From Lachnospiraceae bacterium (GTDB lineage: Bacteria; Bacillota; Clostridia; Lachnospirales; Lachnospiraceae), in the NCBI GenBank assembly GCA_022799355.1, contig JAAWOG010000014.1:1-64000 (forward strand): a DNA stretch of 64,000 nucleotides. The letters are read 5' to 3'. The position numbers were made by a program, and so were the translations under genes. The notes beneath the pieces are model-generated. The model saw only the letters and a program-made list of their open reading frames with translations, ran no database searches and was not told the DNA's origin. Shown in pieces: positions 34,731 to 43,501 of the stretch (the stretch's first letter is position 1; each line of letters starts with the position of its first letter).

Positions 34731-34864
34731 CTCGTCCCTTCCTCCTTCTTTTTTCCCTTGCTTGCAGACACTGCTCTGCTTTTCAGGGCAGGCTGCCCTT
34801 AAGCTGTTATCATAATACCCCCCCAATCCATTTTGTCAAGTTCCTTTGGCCGCTTTGTTATCTT

Positions 34865-34896
34865 GTAACAGTTCAGCCTTTCGGCTGCACTGTTAC
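34865..34896. repeat. 32-bp hairpin repeat, copy 2
   Basis: Near-identical to the hairpin at 33638-33669. It lies in the 415-base divergent gap between the lipoprotein gene and the nuclease gene. The bases leading into it (TTATCTTGTAACAGTT) also occur before spoIVA at 24478-24493. No T run follows it, so it is not an obvious terminator here. Confidence 0.7.
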
Positions 34897-34974
34897 GTTA
34901 TCTTCATCATATTTTTTAATTTCTCTTGTCATGTATCCGTTCTTCTGTTATACTCGTCTTGTGAAAACAAAAAG

Positions 34975-35002
34975 TTGACTTTGCAGTTTGTCCGTTTATA
35001 AT
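34975..35002 (+). promoter_or_regulatory. Promoter of the Rpn-type nuclease gene
   Basis: TTGACT (34975-34980) and TATAAT (34997-35002) with a 16-base spacer lie about 145 bases before the ATG at 35146. Confidence 0.65.
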
Positions 35003-35145
35003 ATATATTTCATACTGCACGTTATCTTTAAAAAGCATTTCGGACACCTTTTTCGCCTGTGTCCCGTATATCCGACGTATCGTTATGGCTTTCACCGACT
35101 TTTCACATACCGTAACTCATTTATATCGCAGCTGAAAGGATTTTT

Positions 35146-36063
35146 ATGTCTTCACAAACAATGATCGGTGACAGACTGTGGGATGAAATTCTAAAAGCCA
35201 TTGTCTACACCATGCCAAATCAACTCTTTCCTCTTATCAAAGAAGTCTATGGTAAAGAATACCCTCCTGATACCCCTATCAAACTGCTGGGTACGGAACA
35301 CTCTACCTATCTGGACGATCCTGAAAGCACTCCTTCTTCCAAACTGATGGATATTTCGCTTTTGATCGCAGATACGGATTACTACCATATTGAGTGCCAG
35401 ATGGGAAACGACAGAATGATGGCCATCCGTATGATCTCCTACGACCTGCACTATGCAATCGAGCACTGCATGTCAAAAAAACTAAACGCTGACGAAATCA
35501 TCATTCACTTTCCCCGATCCATGGTACTCTACCCCGAGCAGAACCATCGTATTCCGGACAGTTTAAAGTGCCGTGTTATCTTTCAGGATGAAAGCCAACA
35601 TCTTTACCGGATTCCCGCCGTAAAAATTCAGTCCTACTCCCTTCGGGAAATCCATCAAAAACATTTAAATCTGTTCATCCCATATCTGCTGCTCCGATTA
35701 AAGCCGCGCATTTCATCAAAAAGGAATCCTCTGACTAAAAAGGAATTGACAGAATTTATAGATGATATTATAGTTATATTACAACAGGATTTAATCAATG
35801 GATATTTAACGAAGCAGGAATGCAGTGACTATATCAATCTGCTCACCCGTGCTTCCGAACATATTTTTTCCCACTGTCCGAAGTATCATAAGGAGGTGCA
35901 GCACATGACAAAACCGCTTATCATTCTTCCCGGTATGGAGATTGCGGAATTAAAAGCAAGCATTGCTGAAAAAGATTCTGCTCTTGCCAAAAAAGACTCC
36001 GAAATCGCCGAGCTCCGCGCAAAGCTTGCCGCGCTGGCTTTTCCGCCCGTATCATCACAGTAA
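35146..36063 (+). CDS. Rpn-family PD-(D/E)XK nuclease-like protein
   Basis: A 305-residue protein of the recombination-promoting nuclease/transposase-like family. The nuclease core near residues 60-90 shows an Asp in LMDISLLIAD followed by IECQMG (the Asp...Glu-x-Gln signature). The middle is helical, and the C-terminus is a coiled coil with repeated EIAELKA/EKDSALAKKDS units (about 262-295). These proteins are common and multicopy in Lachnospiraceae, and their role is not well defined. It stands alone on the plus strand. Confidence 0.8.
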   Translation: MSSQTMIGDRLWDEILKAIVYTMPNQLFPLIKEVYGKEYPPDTPIKLLGTEHSTYLDDPESTPSSKLMDISLLIADTDYYHIECQMGNDRMMAIRMISYDLHYAIEHCMSKKLNADEIIIHFPRSMVLYPEQNHRIPDSLKCRVIFQDESQHLYRIPAVKIQSYSLREIHQKHLNLFIPYLLLRLKPRISSKRNPLTKKELTEFIDDIIVILQQDLINGYLTKQECSDYINLLTRASEHIFSHCPKYHKEVQHMTKPLIILPGMEIAELKASIAEKDSALAKKDSEIAELRAKLAALAFPPVSSQ

Positions 36064-36122
36064 CCCTTATTTTCAAAAGCAACTCCGCATCCCGCCCTTT
36101 TCATAAAAAAGTAACATTTGTT

Positions 36123-36164
36123 CCTTGCGTCGTAACAGATCCGCACCTAAAATACAACGCAAGG
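36123..36164 (+). promoter_or_regulatory. Hairpin covering a ribosome site
   Basis: CCTTGCGT (36123-36130) pairs perfectly with ACGCAAGG (36157-36164), whose AAGG is part of the AAGGAGG ribosome site of the next gene. The 26-base loop could host a regulator. It suggests translation-level control of the hexulose-phosphate operon. Confidence 0.5.
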
Positions 36165-36175
36165 AGGAACATACC

Positions 36176-36988
36176 ATGAAACTATTACATTCAGGCCTTC
36201 CCATCCATATGCGGGATGCCGACGGCACATTATCTTTTGAAGAAGGACTCCTTTGTGACGGCTCTTCCTCAAAAAACGTCGGTCAGATGGCTGGGCTTCT
36301 CAAAAATCCTGATTACCCCGACAAAGACGAACGGATGTATGACGCATACCGCAACATCCGCTTCCCCGAACATGAAGAACTGTTTAAACGTTTTGACTTC
36401 CGCTATGATATCACCGCAATACAGCCCGGAACAGTGAACGGTGAATTTAAAAAAACCTCCGGACACTACCACGGCTATATTGCGGGCGGGCTTCATCCCT
36501 ATCCGGAAGTCTACGAAGTGATCCGGGGTGAAATCCTCTTTATCCTGCAAAAATCCTTTCATTTTGACAGGGATAAGGAACTTTCCATCACGGAATGCAG
36601 GGCAGTCCATGTAAAAGAAGGAGAGGCAGTCATTATACCGCCCTACTGCGGGCATGGTTCCATCAACCCAACTGACGGCGTTTCCGCGTTCAGCAACCTT
36701 GCTGTCATTTCCTGCCCTCTGCACTATGAACCCGTCCGGGAAAAACACGGGCTTGCCGTTTACGCGGTAAAAGATAACGATACTTTCAGGCTAATCCCAA
36801 ATGAACATTATGAAAACCTTCCGCCGGTCAGATTATGCCGCCCTGTGGAAAATCCGGCTCTCGGTATCGAATTTGGCGTCCCCTGTTATCATACCTTTAT
36901 CACCCACCCGGAACGATATGACTTTCTTTTACATCCTGATTCCCATATGGAGACTATAGACAACATGACAACGGAGGTATTTTCATGA
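36176..36988 (+). CDS. Cupin-type glucose-6-phosphate isomerase
   Basis: A 270-residue protein of the archaeal-type phosphoglucose isomerase family (cupin fold, metal-dependent), which interconverts glucose 6-phosphate and fructose 6-phosphate. The metal-binding cupin motif is GHYHGYIAGGLHPYPEVYEV near 99-118, with a later histidine in PPYCGHGS. ATG 36176 is chosen because AAGGAGG lies upstream and the longer frame lacks a ribosome site. Its stop overlaps the next start (ATGA), so it is coupled to a hexulose-phosphate synthase gene. This suggests that its fructose 6-phosphate substrate comes from that pathway. Confidence 0.85.
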   Translation: MKLLHSGLPIHMRDADGTLSFEEGLLCDGSSSKNVGQMAGLLKNPDYPDKDERMYDAYRNIRFPEHEELFKRFDFRYDITAIQPGTVNGEFKKTSGHYHGYIAGGLHPYPEVYEVIRGEILFILQKSFHFDRDKELSITECRAVHVKEGEAVIIPPYCGHGSINPTDGVSAFSNLAVISCPLHYEPVREKHGLAVYAVKDNDTFRLIPNEHYENLPPVRLCRPVENPALGIEFGVPCYHTFITHPERYDFLLHPDSHMETIDNMTTEVFS

Positions 36989-37614
36989 AATTACAGATTG
37001 CAGTGGATATTGCGGACAGCAGAAAAATTCTGGAAATCGCGGAGCAGATCTCAGATATCATCGATATCTTTGAAGTGGGTACGCCTGCCATAATGAAAGA
37101 GGGAATGCTTCCCGTAAAAATGCTGAAAGAAGCCTGGCCGGATATGACGGTTCTTGCGGACAGCAAGATTGTGGACGGCGGCGCAATGGAATGTAAGGAT
37201 ATCTGTGAGAGCGGCGCCGATATCGTAACCGTCCTTGCTCTTGCCGATAACGCTACCATAAAAGAGGTGGTAAAAACAGCACATCAGTATGGCAGAAAAG
37301 TTCTGGCGGACCTGCTGTGCGTAACGGATATTCCAAAGCGTTCTAAGGAACTGATCCAAATGGGCGTCGATTATATCGGTGTACATACCGGCGTCGATAT
37401 GCAGCAGGAAGGACGCACACCCCTTGCGGATCTTCGGGAACTGATCGCCAGCGTCGGGACATCCTGCGCTGCCGTCGCCGGCGGTGTCAATTTGGATTCC
37501 CTGCCGGATTATGCAGCGGAAAATCCGGCAGTCATCATAGCCGGCAGCGCGCTCTACAAAGCGAAAAATGTAAGAGCTGCCGTACTGAAAATGAAGGAGG
37601 TAATGCACTCATGA
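36985..37614 (+). CDS. 3-hexulose-6-phosphate synthase family protein
   Basis: A 209-residue TIM-barrel protein of the orotidine-monophosphate-decarboxylase suprafamily. It contains the ADSKIVDGG motif with the catalytic Asp-x-Lys-x-x-Asp set, GADIVTVLA, and the phosphate loop AGGVNLDS...AGSALY. Family members condense formaldehyde with ribulose 5-phosphate (HPS) or decarboxylate 3-keto-L-gulonate 6-phosphate. Close coupling to a PHI gene favours HPS. It overlaps both neighbours by four bases. In Clostridia the pair may run backwards to make pentoses, or detoxify formaldehyde. Confidence 0.82.
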   Translation: MKLQIAVDIADSRKILEIAEQISDIIDIFEVGTPAIMKEGMLPVKMLKEAWPDMTVLADSKIVDGGAMECKDICESGADIVTVLALADNATIKEVVKTAHQYGRKVLADLLCVTDIPKRSKELIQMGVDYIGVHTGVDMQQEGRTPLADLRELIASVGTSCAAVAGGVNLDSLPDYAAENPAVIIAGSALYKAKNVRAAVLKMKEVMHS

Positions 37615-38174
37615 CAACAAAAGAAATTTTATTAACCATAACCGATGAACTGACCGACTGTCTTGCGGACCTGAAGGAAGAACAACTCTCCGAACTTGAG
37701 CTGCTTATCCGGAAAGCCGATAAGATTTTCGTAGCAGGGGCAGGGCGCTCTCTGATGATGATCCGTGGGCTTGCCATGCGGCTTATGCATATGGGCTATA
37801 AAGCCTATGTGGTAGGGGAGACGACCACGCCCGCCTTAGAACCCGGCGATCTGCTTATCATTGCCTCAGGAAGCGGCAATACGGAAACCCTGACGGCAAT
37901 TGCCGATAAATGCAAACGCCTCGGCGGCGTCCTTGCCCTGATCACCACCATGCCCGATTCCAATATCGGACAAAAGGCTGACTGTATCGTCCATATTCCC
38001 GCCTCCACCACCAAAAACAGCGAAAACAAAAGGCGTTCCATCCAGCCCGGCGCCAACACCTTTGAGCAGTCCGTACTGCTTCTGGGAGATGCCATAATCA
38101 TCAGAATGATCAGCGAAAACACGATAGATGAAAATAATAAACAGCTTATGAAGCTGCACGCAAATCTTGAATGA
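37611..38174 (+). CDS. 6-phospho-3-hexuloisomerase
   Basis: A 187-residue SIS-domain isomerase of the PHI family, converting hexulose 6-phosphate to fructose 6-phosphate. The sugar-phosphate binding motifs are GAGRSLMMIRGLAMRLMH near 43-60 and ASGSGNTETL near 85-95, with the VGETTTPALEPGD stretch typical of PHI between them. It is translationally coupled to the HPS gene through an ATGA overlap. Confidence 0.88.
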   Translation: MTTKEILLTITDELTDCLADLKEEQLSELELLIRKADKIFVAGAGRSLMMIRGLAMRLMHMGYKAYVVGETTTPALEPGDLLIIASGSGNTETLTAIADKCKRLGGVLALITTMPDSNIGQKADCIVHIPASTTKNSENKRRSIQPGANTFEQSVLLLGDAIIIRMISENTIDENNKQLMKLHANLE

Positions 38175-38206
38175 TCACCATATGACGGAAGGTTTTAAAA
38201 ATAACC

Positions 38207-38932
38207 ATGAATGATCTGTTTTCTTATGAACATATACAGCGTTTCAATGAGACGGAACTCGGCATCTACAAATATATCACAGCCAACAAGGAAAAAGCCG
38301 CCTATCTCACCATCCGGGAACTGGCGGAAGAAAACCATGTTTCCACCGCTTCCATTCTGAGATTCTGTGAGAAGGCAGGATGCGACGGCTACTCCGAGTT
38401 TAAGGAAAAGATCCGCAGCATACTGGGGGAGAAACCATTTACTCCCCCGGGAAGCGATGTGGAAGAGATTCTGCAGTATTTTAACCGCACCTGCACCGGC
38501 GCTTTTGAAGAGATGATTGAGAAGGCGGCGGCAATGATCCGCCCCGCCGAAAGCGTTATTTTTGTGGGTATGGGCGCCTCGGGAACACTCGGGGCATACG
38601 GCGCGCGCTATTTTTCCAATCTGGGAAAATTTTCTTCCAGTATCGAAGATCCCTATTACCCGCTGCTTCAGGATATGCGGGATCATGTGCTGGTTATTGC
38701 CCTCTCCGTCTCAGGGGAGTCCATGCCCATAATTAATCTGCTGCAGAACTTTCGGAGCCATAACTGTAAAATCCTCAGCATCACAAACCACCCGACTTCC
38801 ACTATCGCCAAAATGGCAGACATGAACATATCCTATCATCTGACAGACAAAAAAACAGATCCCTACTGCAACCTCACCACGCAGGTACCTGTTATTTTTC
38901 TGATAGAAATATTAGCCCGCCGGATTTCATAA
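38207..38932 (+). CDS. RpiR-family transcriptional regulator
   Basis: A 241-residue regulator with an N-terminal helix-turn-helix (about 30-65: LAEENHVSTASILRFCEKAG) and a C-terminal SIS sugar-phosphate-sensing domain (about 100-240, GMGASGTLGAYGARYF and SVSGESMPI). RpiR regulators respond to phosphosugars. As the last gene of the hexulose-phosphate locus it probably controls it, sensing a hexulose or pentose phosphate. Confidence 0.88.
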   Translation: MNDLFSYEHIQRFNETELGIYKYITANKEKAAYLTIRELAEENHVSTASILRFCEKAGCDGYSEFKEKIRSILGEKPFTPPGSDVEEILQYFNRTCTGAFEEMIEKAAAMIRPAESVIFVGMGASGTLGAYGARYFSNLGKFSSSIEDPYYPLLQDMRDHVLVIALSVSGESMPIINLLQNFRSHNCKILSITNHPTSTIAKMADMNISYHLTDKKTDPYCNLTTQVPVIFLIEILARRIS

Positions 38933-38972
38933 CGGATGATCTCATAACGAATCCGGCGGATTCTTTATCAGT

Positions 38973-39014
38973 CGGAAAGTGCCTGCCGATATCGGCTTAC
39001 ACTTTCCGCCCTTT
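38973..39014. terminator. Terminator between convergent genes
   Basis: GGAAAGTG pairs with CACTTTCC around an 18-base loop that has its own CCGATATCGG palindrome, followed by a T-rich stretch on the plus strand. It separates the RpiR gene from the convergent reductase gene. A second inverted repeat built of CCGCCGGATT and AATCCGGCGG (38917-38960) covers the end of the RpiR gene. Confidence 0.7.
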
Positions 39015-39022
39015 TCTTCTTC

Positions 39023-40009
39023 CTATTTCAAAATCTCATCGATACGCCTCAATTCATCCTCCGTAAACTCCATCTTTTCTATGAAACCTATATTTTCCTT
39101 TAACTGCTCCCAGTTTCTGGCGCCGGAAATTACCGATACGCTTTCCTTCCTGGACAGTATCCAGGAAAGCGCCATCTGTGGAAGGGCCTGTCCTCTTTCC
39201 TGTGCCAGCTCATGGAGCTTCTTCGCCTTCTCAATATTTTCTTCCGTGATCAGGGAATCCTGTTTATGGAAAGTCCCCCTTGCCGCCCTGCTGCCTGCCG
39301 TAATACCGTTAAAATATTTCTTTGTCAAAAGCCCCTGTGCCAACGGTGAAAAACACACCGCACCGATCCCTTCTGCTCCCAGCACATCGTAAAGGCCGTC
39401 CTCCACCCAGCGATCAAACATGGAATACGAAGGCTGATGTACCAACAGATGGATTCCCATCCCCTTTAAAATATCACATGCTTTTTTCGTCTCTTCCGCA
39501 GAGTAATTGCTCACTCCCACATACAGCGCTTTCCCCCTTCGCACCGCGCAGGCAAGCGCATCCATGGTTTCCTCCAAAGGTGTCTCCGGATCAGGCCTGT
39601 GATGATAAAAAATATCCACATAATCCAGCTTCATCCGCTTTAAGCTCTGATCCAGGCTGGCGGTCAGATATTTTTTAGAACCCCAGTTTCCATAAGGCCC
39701 CTCCCACATATCATATCCGGCTTTTGTACTGATCAGCATCTCATCCCGATAGGGCTTAAGGTCCTTTTCCATAATTCGCCCAAAGGTCTCCTCCCCGCTC
39801 CCGTAAGGCGGTCCGTAATTATTTGCCAGATCAAAATGTGTGATGCCGTTATCAAATGCTTTTGTCACCGTTTCTCTGCAGGTTTCAAACTCGTTGATTC
39901 CGCCGAAATTCTGCCAGAATCCCAGCGATATAACCGGAAAGAGCAGCCCGCTCCTCCCACACCTTCTGTACTTCATTTGTCCATATCTCTTATTATCTGC
40001 CTGATACAT
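39023..40009 (-). CDS. gpr: Aldo/keto reductase, YghZ/Gpr type
   Basis: A 328-residue NADPH-dependent aldo/keto reductase very close to E. coli YghZ (L-glyceraldehyde 3-phosphate reductase): RYGQMKYRRCGRSGL, THFDLANNYGPPYGSGEE, STKAGYDMWEGPYG, the catalytic HHR stretch in IFYHHRPDPETP, and HQPSYSMFDRWVE. The start overlaps the end of the upstream kinase gene by 17 bases, so it is the last gene of the sugar transporter/two-component operon and may reduce a sugar aldehyde taken up by that transporter. Confidence 0.9.
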   Translation of the reverse strand: MYQADNKRYGQMKYRRCGRSGLLFPVISLGFWQNFGGINEFETCRETVTKAFDNGITHFDLANNYGPPYGSGEETFGRIMEKDLKPYRDEMLISTKAGYDMWEGPYGNWGSKKYLTASLDQSLKRMKLDYVDIFYHHRPDPETPLEETMDALACAVRRGKALYVGVSNYSAEETKKACDILKGMGIHLLVHQPSYSMFDRWVEDGLYDVLGAEGIGAVCFSPLAQGLLTKKYFNGITAGSRAARGTFHKQDSLITEENIEKAKKLHELAQERGQALPQMALSWILSRKESVSVISGARNWEQLKENIGFIEKMEFTEDELRRIDEILK

Positions 40010-41800
40010 TCTCTTCTCCTTTCCCTAAAACCATATGCCGCCTTTTCGGAAGCCTGATCTTTACCACGCATCCCATCCCCGGTCTGCCATACAGTTTTAT
40101 CCCATATTGTTCTCCAAAATGCAGGCGTATTCTCAGATTCGTGTTAAACAATCCGATATGTCCCTCTCCTGCCTTTCCTTCTTTTAATTGCCGCTGCAGT
40201 TCTCTCAGCCTGCTTTCAGGTACCCCCACGCCATTGTCGATCACGGAAATAACGACTTCCTTCCCCTGATCTCTCACCTTTATCTTCATTTTTCCCGGCC
40301 GTTCCATCTCACATCCCGCAAGCAGCCCATGCTGGATTCCATTCTCGATCAGCGGCTGCAGAAAAAGCTTTGGCACCTCCGCATCCATGCATCTCTCATC
40401 CTTATCGTATATTACCTCGAAAAAGTCTCCAAACCGCATTTTCTGTATCTGAATATATTTTTCCGCGGTCTCGAGTTCATCCTGCAGTTTTACCAGATCA
40501 TCTCCCTCCGACAGACTGTAGTGCAGAATGTCGCTCAGGTTTTCGATCATCTGATTTGCCGGGCAGTATCCCTTTGCCGCCTCCATCACTTTCCAGTAGA
40601 TTGTCTCCATCGTATTATATAAAAAGTGTGGATTGATCTGCATCTGCAGTGTTTTTATCTCCGCTCTCTCAAGCTGGATCTGCTTTTCATAATCGAGTAT
40701 GATAGCCCTTCTGTGTTCCTCAAAAATCTTTAGGACGCTCTGAAAAAAATAATCATATTCTTCCCCGATCTGGCGCAGCTTTTCCGGATATTCACCGCTC
40801 TTTTCATAATACTCTATAATAGATGCCACCTGATTTTGAAGCGTATAACGCCTCCTTGTCATGATCCATGATAAAATAATCCCCAGCACCGCCGTAACAA
40901 TCATCACGCCAAAGATCATAAAAACCAGAGGAAACGCCAGCTTCATCTCCTCCGAGATGGGCGCCATAAAAAGATAAGTAAATCCCGAATGCTCATTTTT
41001 CATTTGATAGACAATATATTTTCTGCCGTCAGCCAGGATCGTCATCTCCTCTTTACCGGACGCCATGATACTCTGCAAAAGCTGCTCATCCACGCCGGGA
41101 ATCTTCTCCGCTTCAAACAGTATCTCTCCCGTCTCATAGCCCACATAAATGCTCTGCCCTTCACCGTTCACAAAGCTTTTAAGCCTTTCGTTGACTTTTT
41201 CTACCATAAAATTCAATGTAACAATCCCATAATTTTTATGATTCTTAGACGTGTAATATTTTCTGGACACAGATACAACTTCCGTTTCGGTTTTCTCAAA
41301 AGCATACTGCCTCAGCGAACGCCTCATCACATCCGGCACTTCATCGTTCTCGTCATTTACCATATTAAGCCATTCCCTGTCATAAAAATCCGACACAGGA
41401 ATCAGTCCCTGCTCCGAGAGGATCAGCTTATCATAATGAACATAGTAGATATAGGCGGAGTGCAGGTACAGTTTTGTATATACGGGCGTACTGACAAACG
41501 TGCGGATCAGTTCCTGATCCCTGCTGTCCGTGTAGGTATAGGTTTCACTCGATAACAGCCGCTTTAAAATAATCATGATCTGTGTATTGGGCCAGAGGGA
41601 ATACATATAATAATCCATATCCCCATCATCTCACTTACGTTGTCATCCGCAAGCTGCAGCGCATGCATACATTCATCCCTGCTGCTCTGATGCGCATTTC
41701 TCAACAGAAAAACCGTCATCAGAATCCCCAGCAGAGCCGTCACCGCAAGAACAGGAAACACCATATTCCTGTAATACCTGATCCACTCATTTCTTTTCAT
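39993..41800 (-). pseudogene. Frameshifted YesM-type sensor histidine kinase
   Basis: A membrane sensor kinase of about 600 residues in two frames. The first (from ATG 41800) gives a membrane helix and the start of the extracellular domain. The second (from about 41620) gives the remaining sensor, a second membrane helix, the His_kinase motif QMQINPHFLYNTMETIYW and an ATPase domain (NGIQHGL, DNGVGVP, GHIGLFNTNLRI). One extra G in the GGGG run (41621-41624) would join them in frame. The disruption may be a true mutation or a sequencing error. It overlaps the response-regulator gene by 14 bases and would signal to it. Confidence 0.82.
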
Positions 41801-42563
41801 TCCGCTCCTGCCCTTTATTTCTGTAGTCTCTCGGACTCATTCCATAAAATTTCCTGAAAGCCCTCGTAAAATTTTTGGCATTATGATATCCCACCCGCTC
41901 GCTGACCTCATACACCTTACTGTATGTCTCCGATAACAGCCTTGCCGCCTCCCTGAGCCTTACCCTCTGCACATACTCCGAAAAACTTATGCCCATCTCA
42001 CCGCTGAACAGCACGCTTAAATAGGACGGACTTAAACTCACATGTGCCGCCGCGTCCGCAAGCTTGATCTCCACGTAGTTCTTCTTTACATATTCCTTTA
42101 CTTCCCTGATAATCTTTCCCTTATAGTCAAATCCTTCCCTATCTCCTCTGTTTCCCGCATCCGGTTTTTCCTCTCTCTGATCCGAATCCAGCACCTTTTT
42201 CAATCTTTCAAACAGACCGGCGATCTTTCTGTAATCCGTAGGTTTCAGGATATAATCATAAACACCGAGCTGCAGGCCTTTTCTCGCATATTCAAATTCA
42301 TTGTAGGCGCTGAGAAGTATAATCTTTCCCGTAAATCCCCGCTTCTTCAACTCCTCGATCAGCTTCAGGCCGTCCATAACAGGCATTTTAATATCTGTCA
42401 TCAGCACGTCCACCGGCTCCTTATCCTCCGTGATCATCTTCAGAGCCTGCTCGCCGTTCCTCGCCTGCCCTGCCACCTGAAATCCCAGTTCCGCCCACGG
42501 GAAAAAATTGGCAAGCCCGTTGCGTATCCCTACTTCATCATCCACAATCAGCAAACGATACAT
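41787..42563 (-). CDS. YesN-type response regulator (AraC output)
   Basis: A 258-residue regulator: receiver domain (1-120) with the phospho-acceptor Asp57 in MTDIKMP and the LLSAYNEFEYARKGL stretch, a short linker, and a C-terminal AraC-type double helix-turn-helix (about 155-250, SPSYLSVLFSGEMG and VGYHNAKNFTRAFRKFYG). It pairs with the adjacent YesM-type kinase. A direct repeat of TAAAAGGTATC spaced by 20 bases upstream of the solute-binding-protein gene is a likely binding site. Confidence 0.9.
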   Translation of the reverse strand: MYRLLIVDDEVGIRNGLANFFPWAELGFQVAGQARNGEQALKMITEDKEPVDVLMTDIKMPVMDGLKLIEELKKRGFTGKIILLSAYNEFEYARKGLQLGVYDYILKPTDYRKIAGLFERLKKVLDSDQREEKPDAGNRGDREGFDYKGKIIREVKEYVKKNYVEIKLADAAAHVSLSPSYLSVLFSGEMGISFSEYVQRVRLREAARLLSETYSKVYEVSERVGYHNAKNFTRAFRKFYGMSPRDYRNKGQERNEKK

Positions 42564-42665
42564 TTCATTTCCCTCCCGGCGACCGGCACTCTCTACTCAA
42601 TGACACTGCACATCCTTATTTTTTCATTTTATCATGTATTCACCATCCTCACAACCGGACTGCTT

Positions 42666-43490
42666 TTATCCTTTTATTCCCTGCGTTGCCATTCCGTCGA
42701 TCAGATACTTTTGTCCGAACATATAGACAAGGATACACGGAATCATAGATACCAGCGACATTGCCAGCACCGTGCTCCAGTTTACGGCAGATGCCGAATC
42801 CAGACTCATCCGAAGCGCCAGCGATACCGGATACTTACTCACGGAACTGATATAAATCAATACGTTAAAAAAATCATTCCATGTCCAGATAAACTGAAAC
42901 AGAAAAGCCGAAAACAGGGCCGGCTTTAAAATCGGCAGCAGCACATAGATCAGTGTCTGAAAGGAACCGCATCCGTCTATCTTTGCCGCGTCGTCCAGAT
43001 CTCTTGGAATCCCTCTGAAAAACTGTATCATCATATAGATGAAAAACGGCGTACAGGCGAACATCGCAGGGACAATAAAAGGATAATACGTATCATTCCA
43101 GCCCAGACGATTAAACAGAATAAACCTTGGTATGACCAGCACTGTGTTGGGAAGCATCAAAGTGGAAATCATCAATACCATCAGCATCTTTTTGAGCGGA
43201 AATTGAAACCGCGCAAATCCATATCCCACAAGACAGCTTGAAATGGTCGTAAATGCCGCCGTCGGCACTACCAGCTCCAATGTATTACATAAAAACCTGC
43301 CGAAGCTGTTCTGCCCTGTCCCCCGCCAGCCCAATATATAAGAATCTGTCTGCCATTTCTGAGGCAGCAGCCGGATAGAACCGAAAATCTCACTGTTTGG
43401 CTTAAACGATGAAAATACCAGCCAGACCAACGGATAGGCCATAATCAATGCCACCAGGCATAAAAAAGCATAGGATAACAATTTCTTCAT
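42666..43490 (-). CDS. Sugar ABC transporter permease (MalG type)
   Basis: A 274-residue inner-membrane permease with six helices and the MalG-like C-terminal signature. The ATPase-contact loop is DDAAKIDGCGSFQTLIYVLLPILKPAL (about residues 176-202, EAA motif). It forms a heterodimer with the permease encoded 12 bases upstream. No ATPase gene is present in this operon, as is common for CUT1 transporters, which share a housekeeping MsmK-like ATPase. Confidence 0.9.
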   Translation of the reverse strand: MKKLLSYAFLCLVALIMAYPLVWLVFSSFKPNSEIFGSIRLLPQKWQTDSYILGWRGTGQNSFGRFLCNTLELVVPTAAFTTISSCLVGYGFARFQFPLKKMLMVLMISTLMLPNTVLVIPRFILFNRLGWNDTYYPFIVPAMFACTPFFIYMMIQFFRGIPRDLDDAAKIDGCGSFQTLIYVLLPILKPALFSAFLFQFIWTWNDFFNVLIYISSVSKYPVSLALRMSLDSASAVNWSTVLAMSLVSMIPCILVYMFGQKYLIDGMATQGIKG

Positions 43491-43501
43491 ATTCCTCTCC
43501 T

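Noticed and set aside
33638-34896. Repeated hairpins considered as a CRISPR fragment
   Set aside because: There are only two copies, over 1.2 kb apart, with a gene between them, no spacers and no cas genes.
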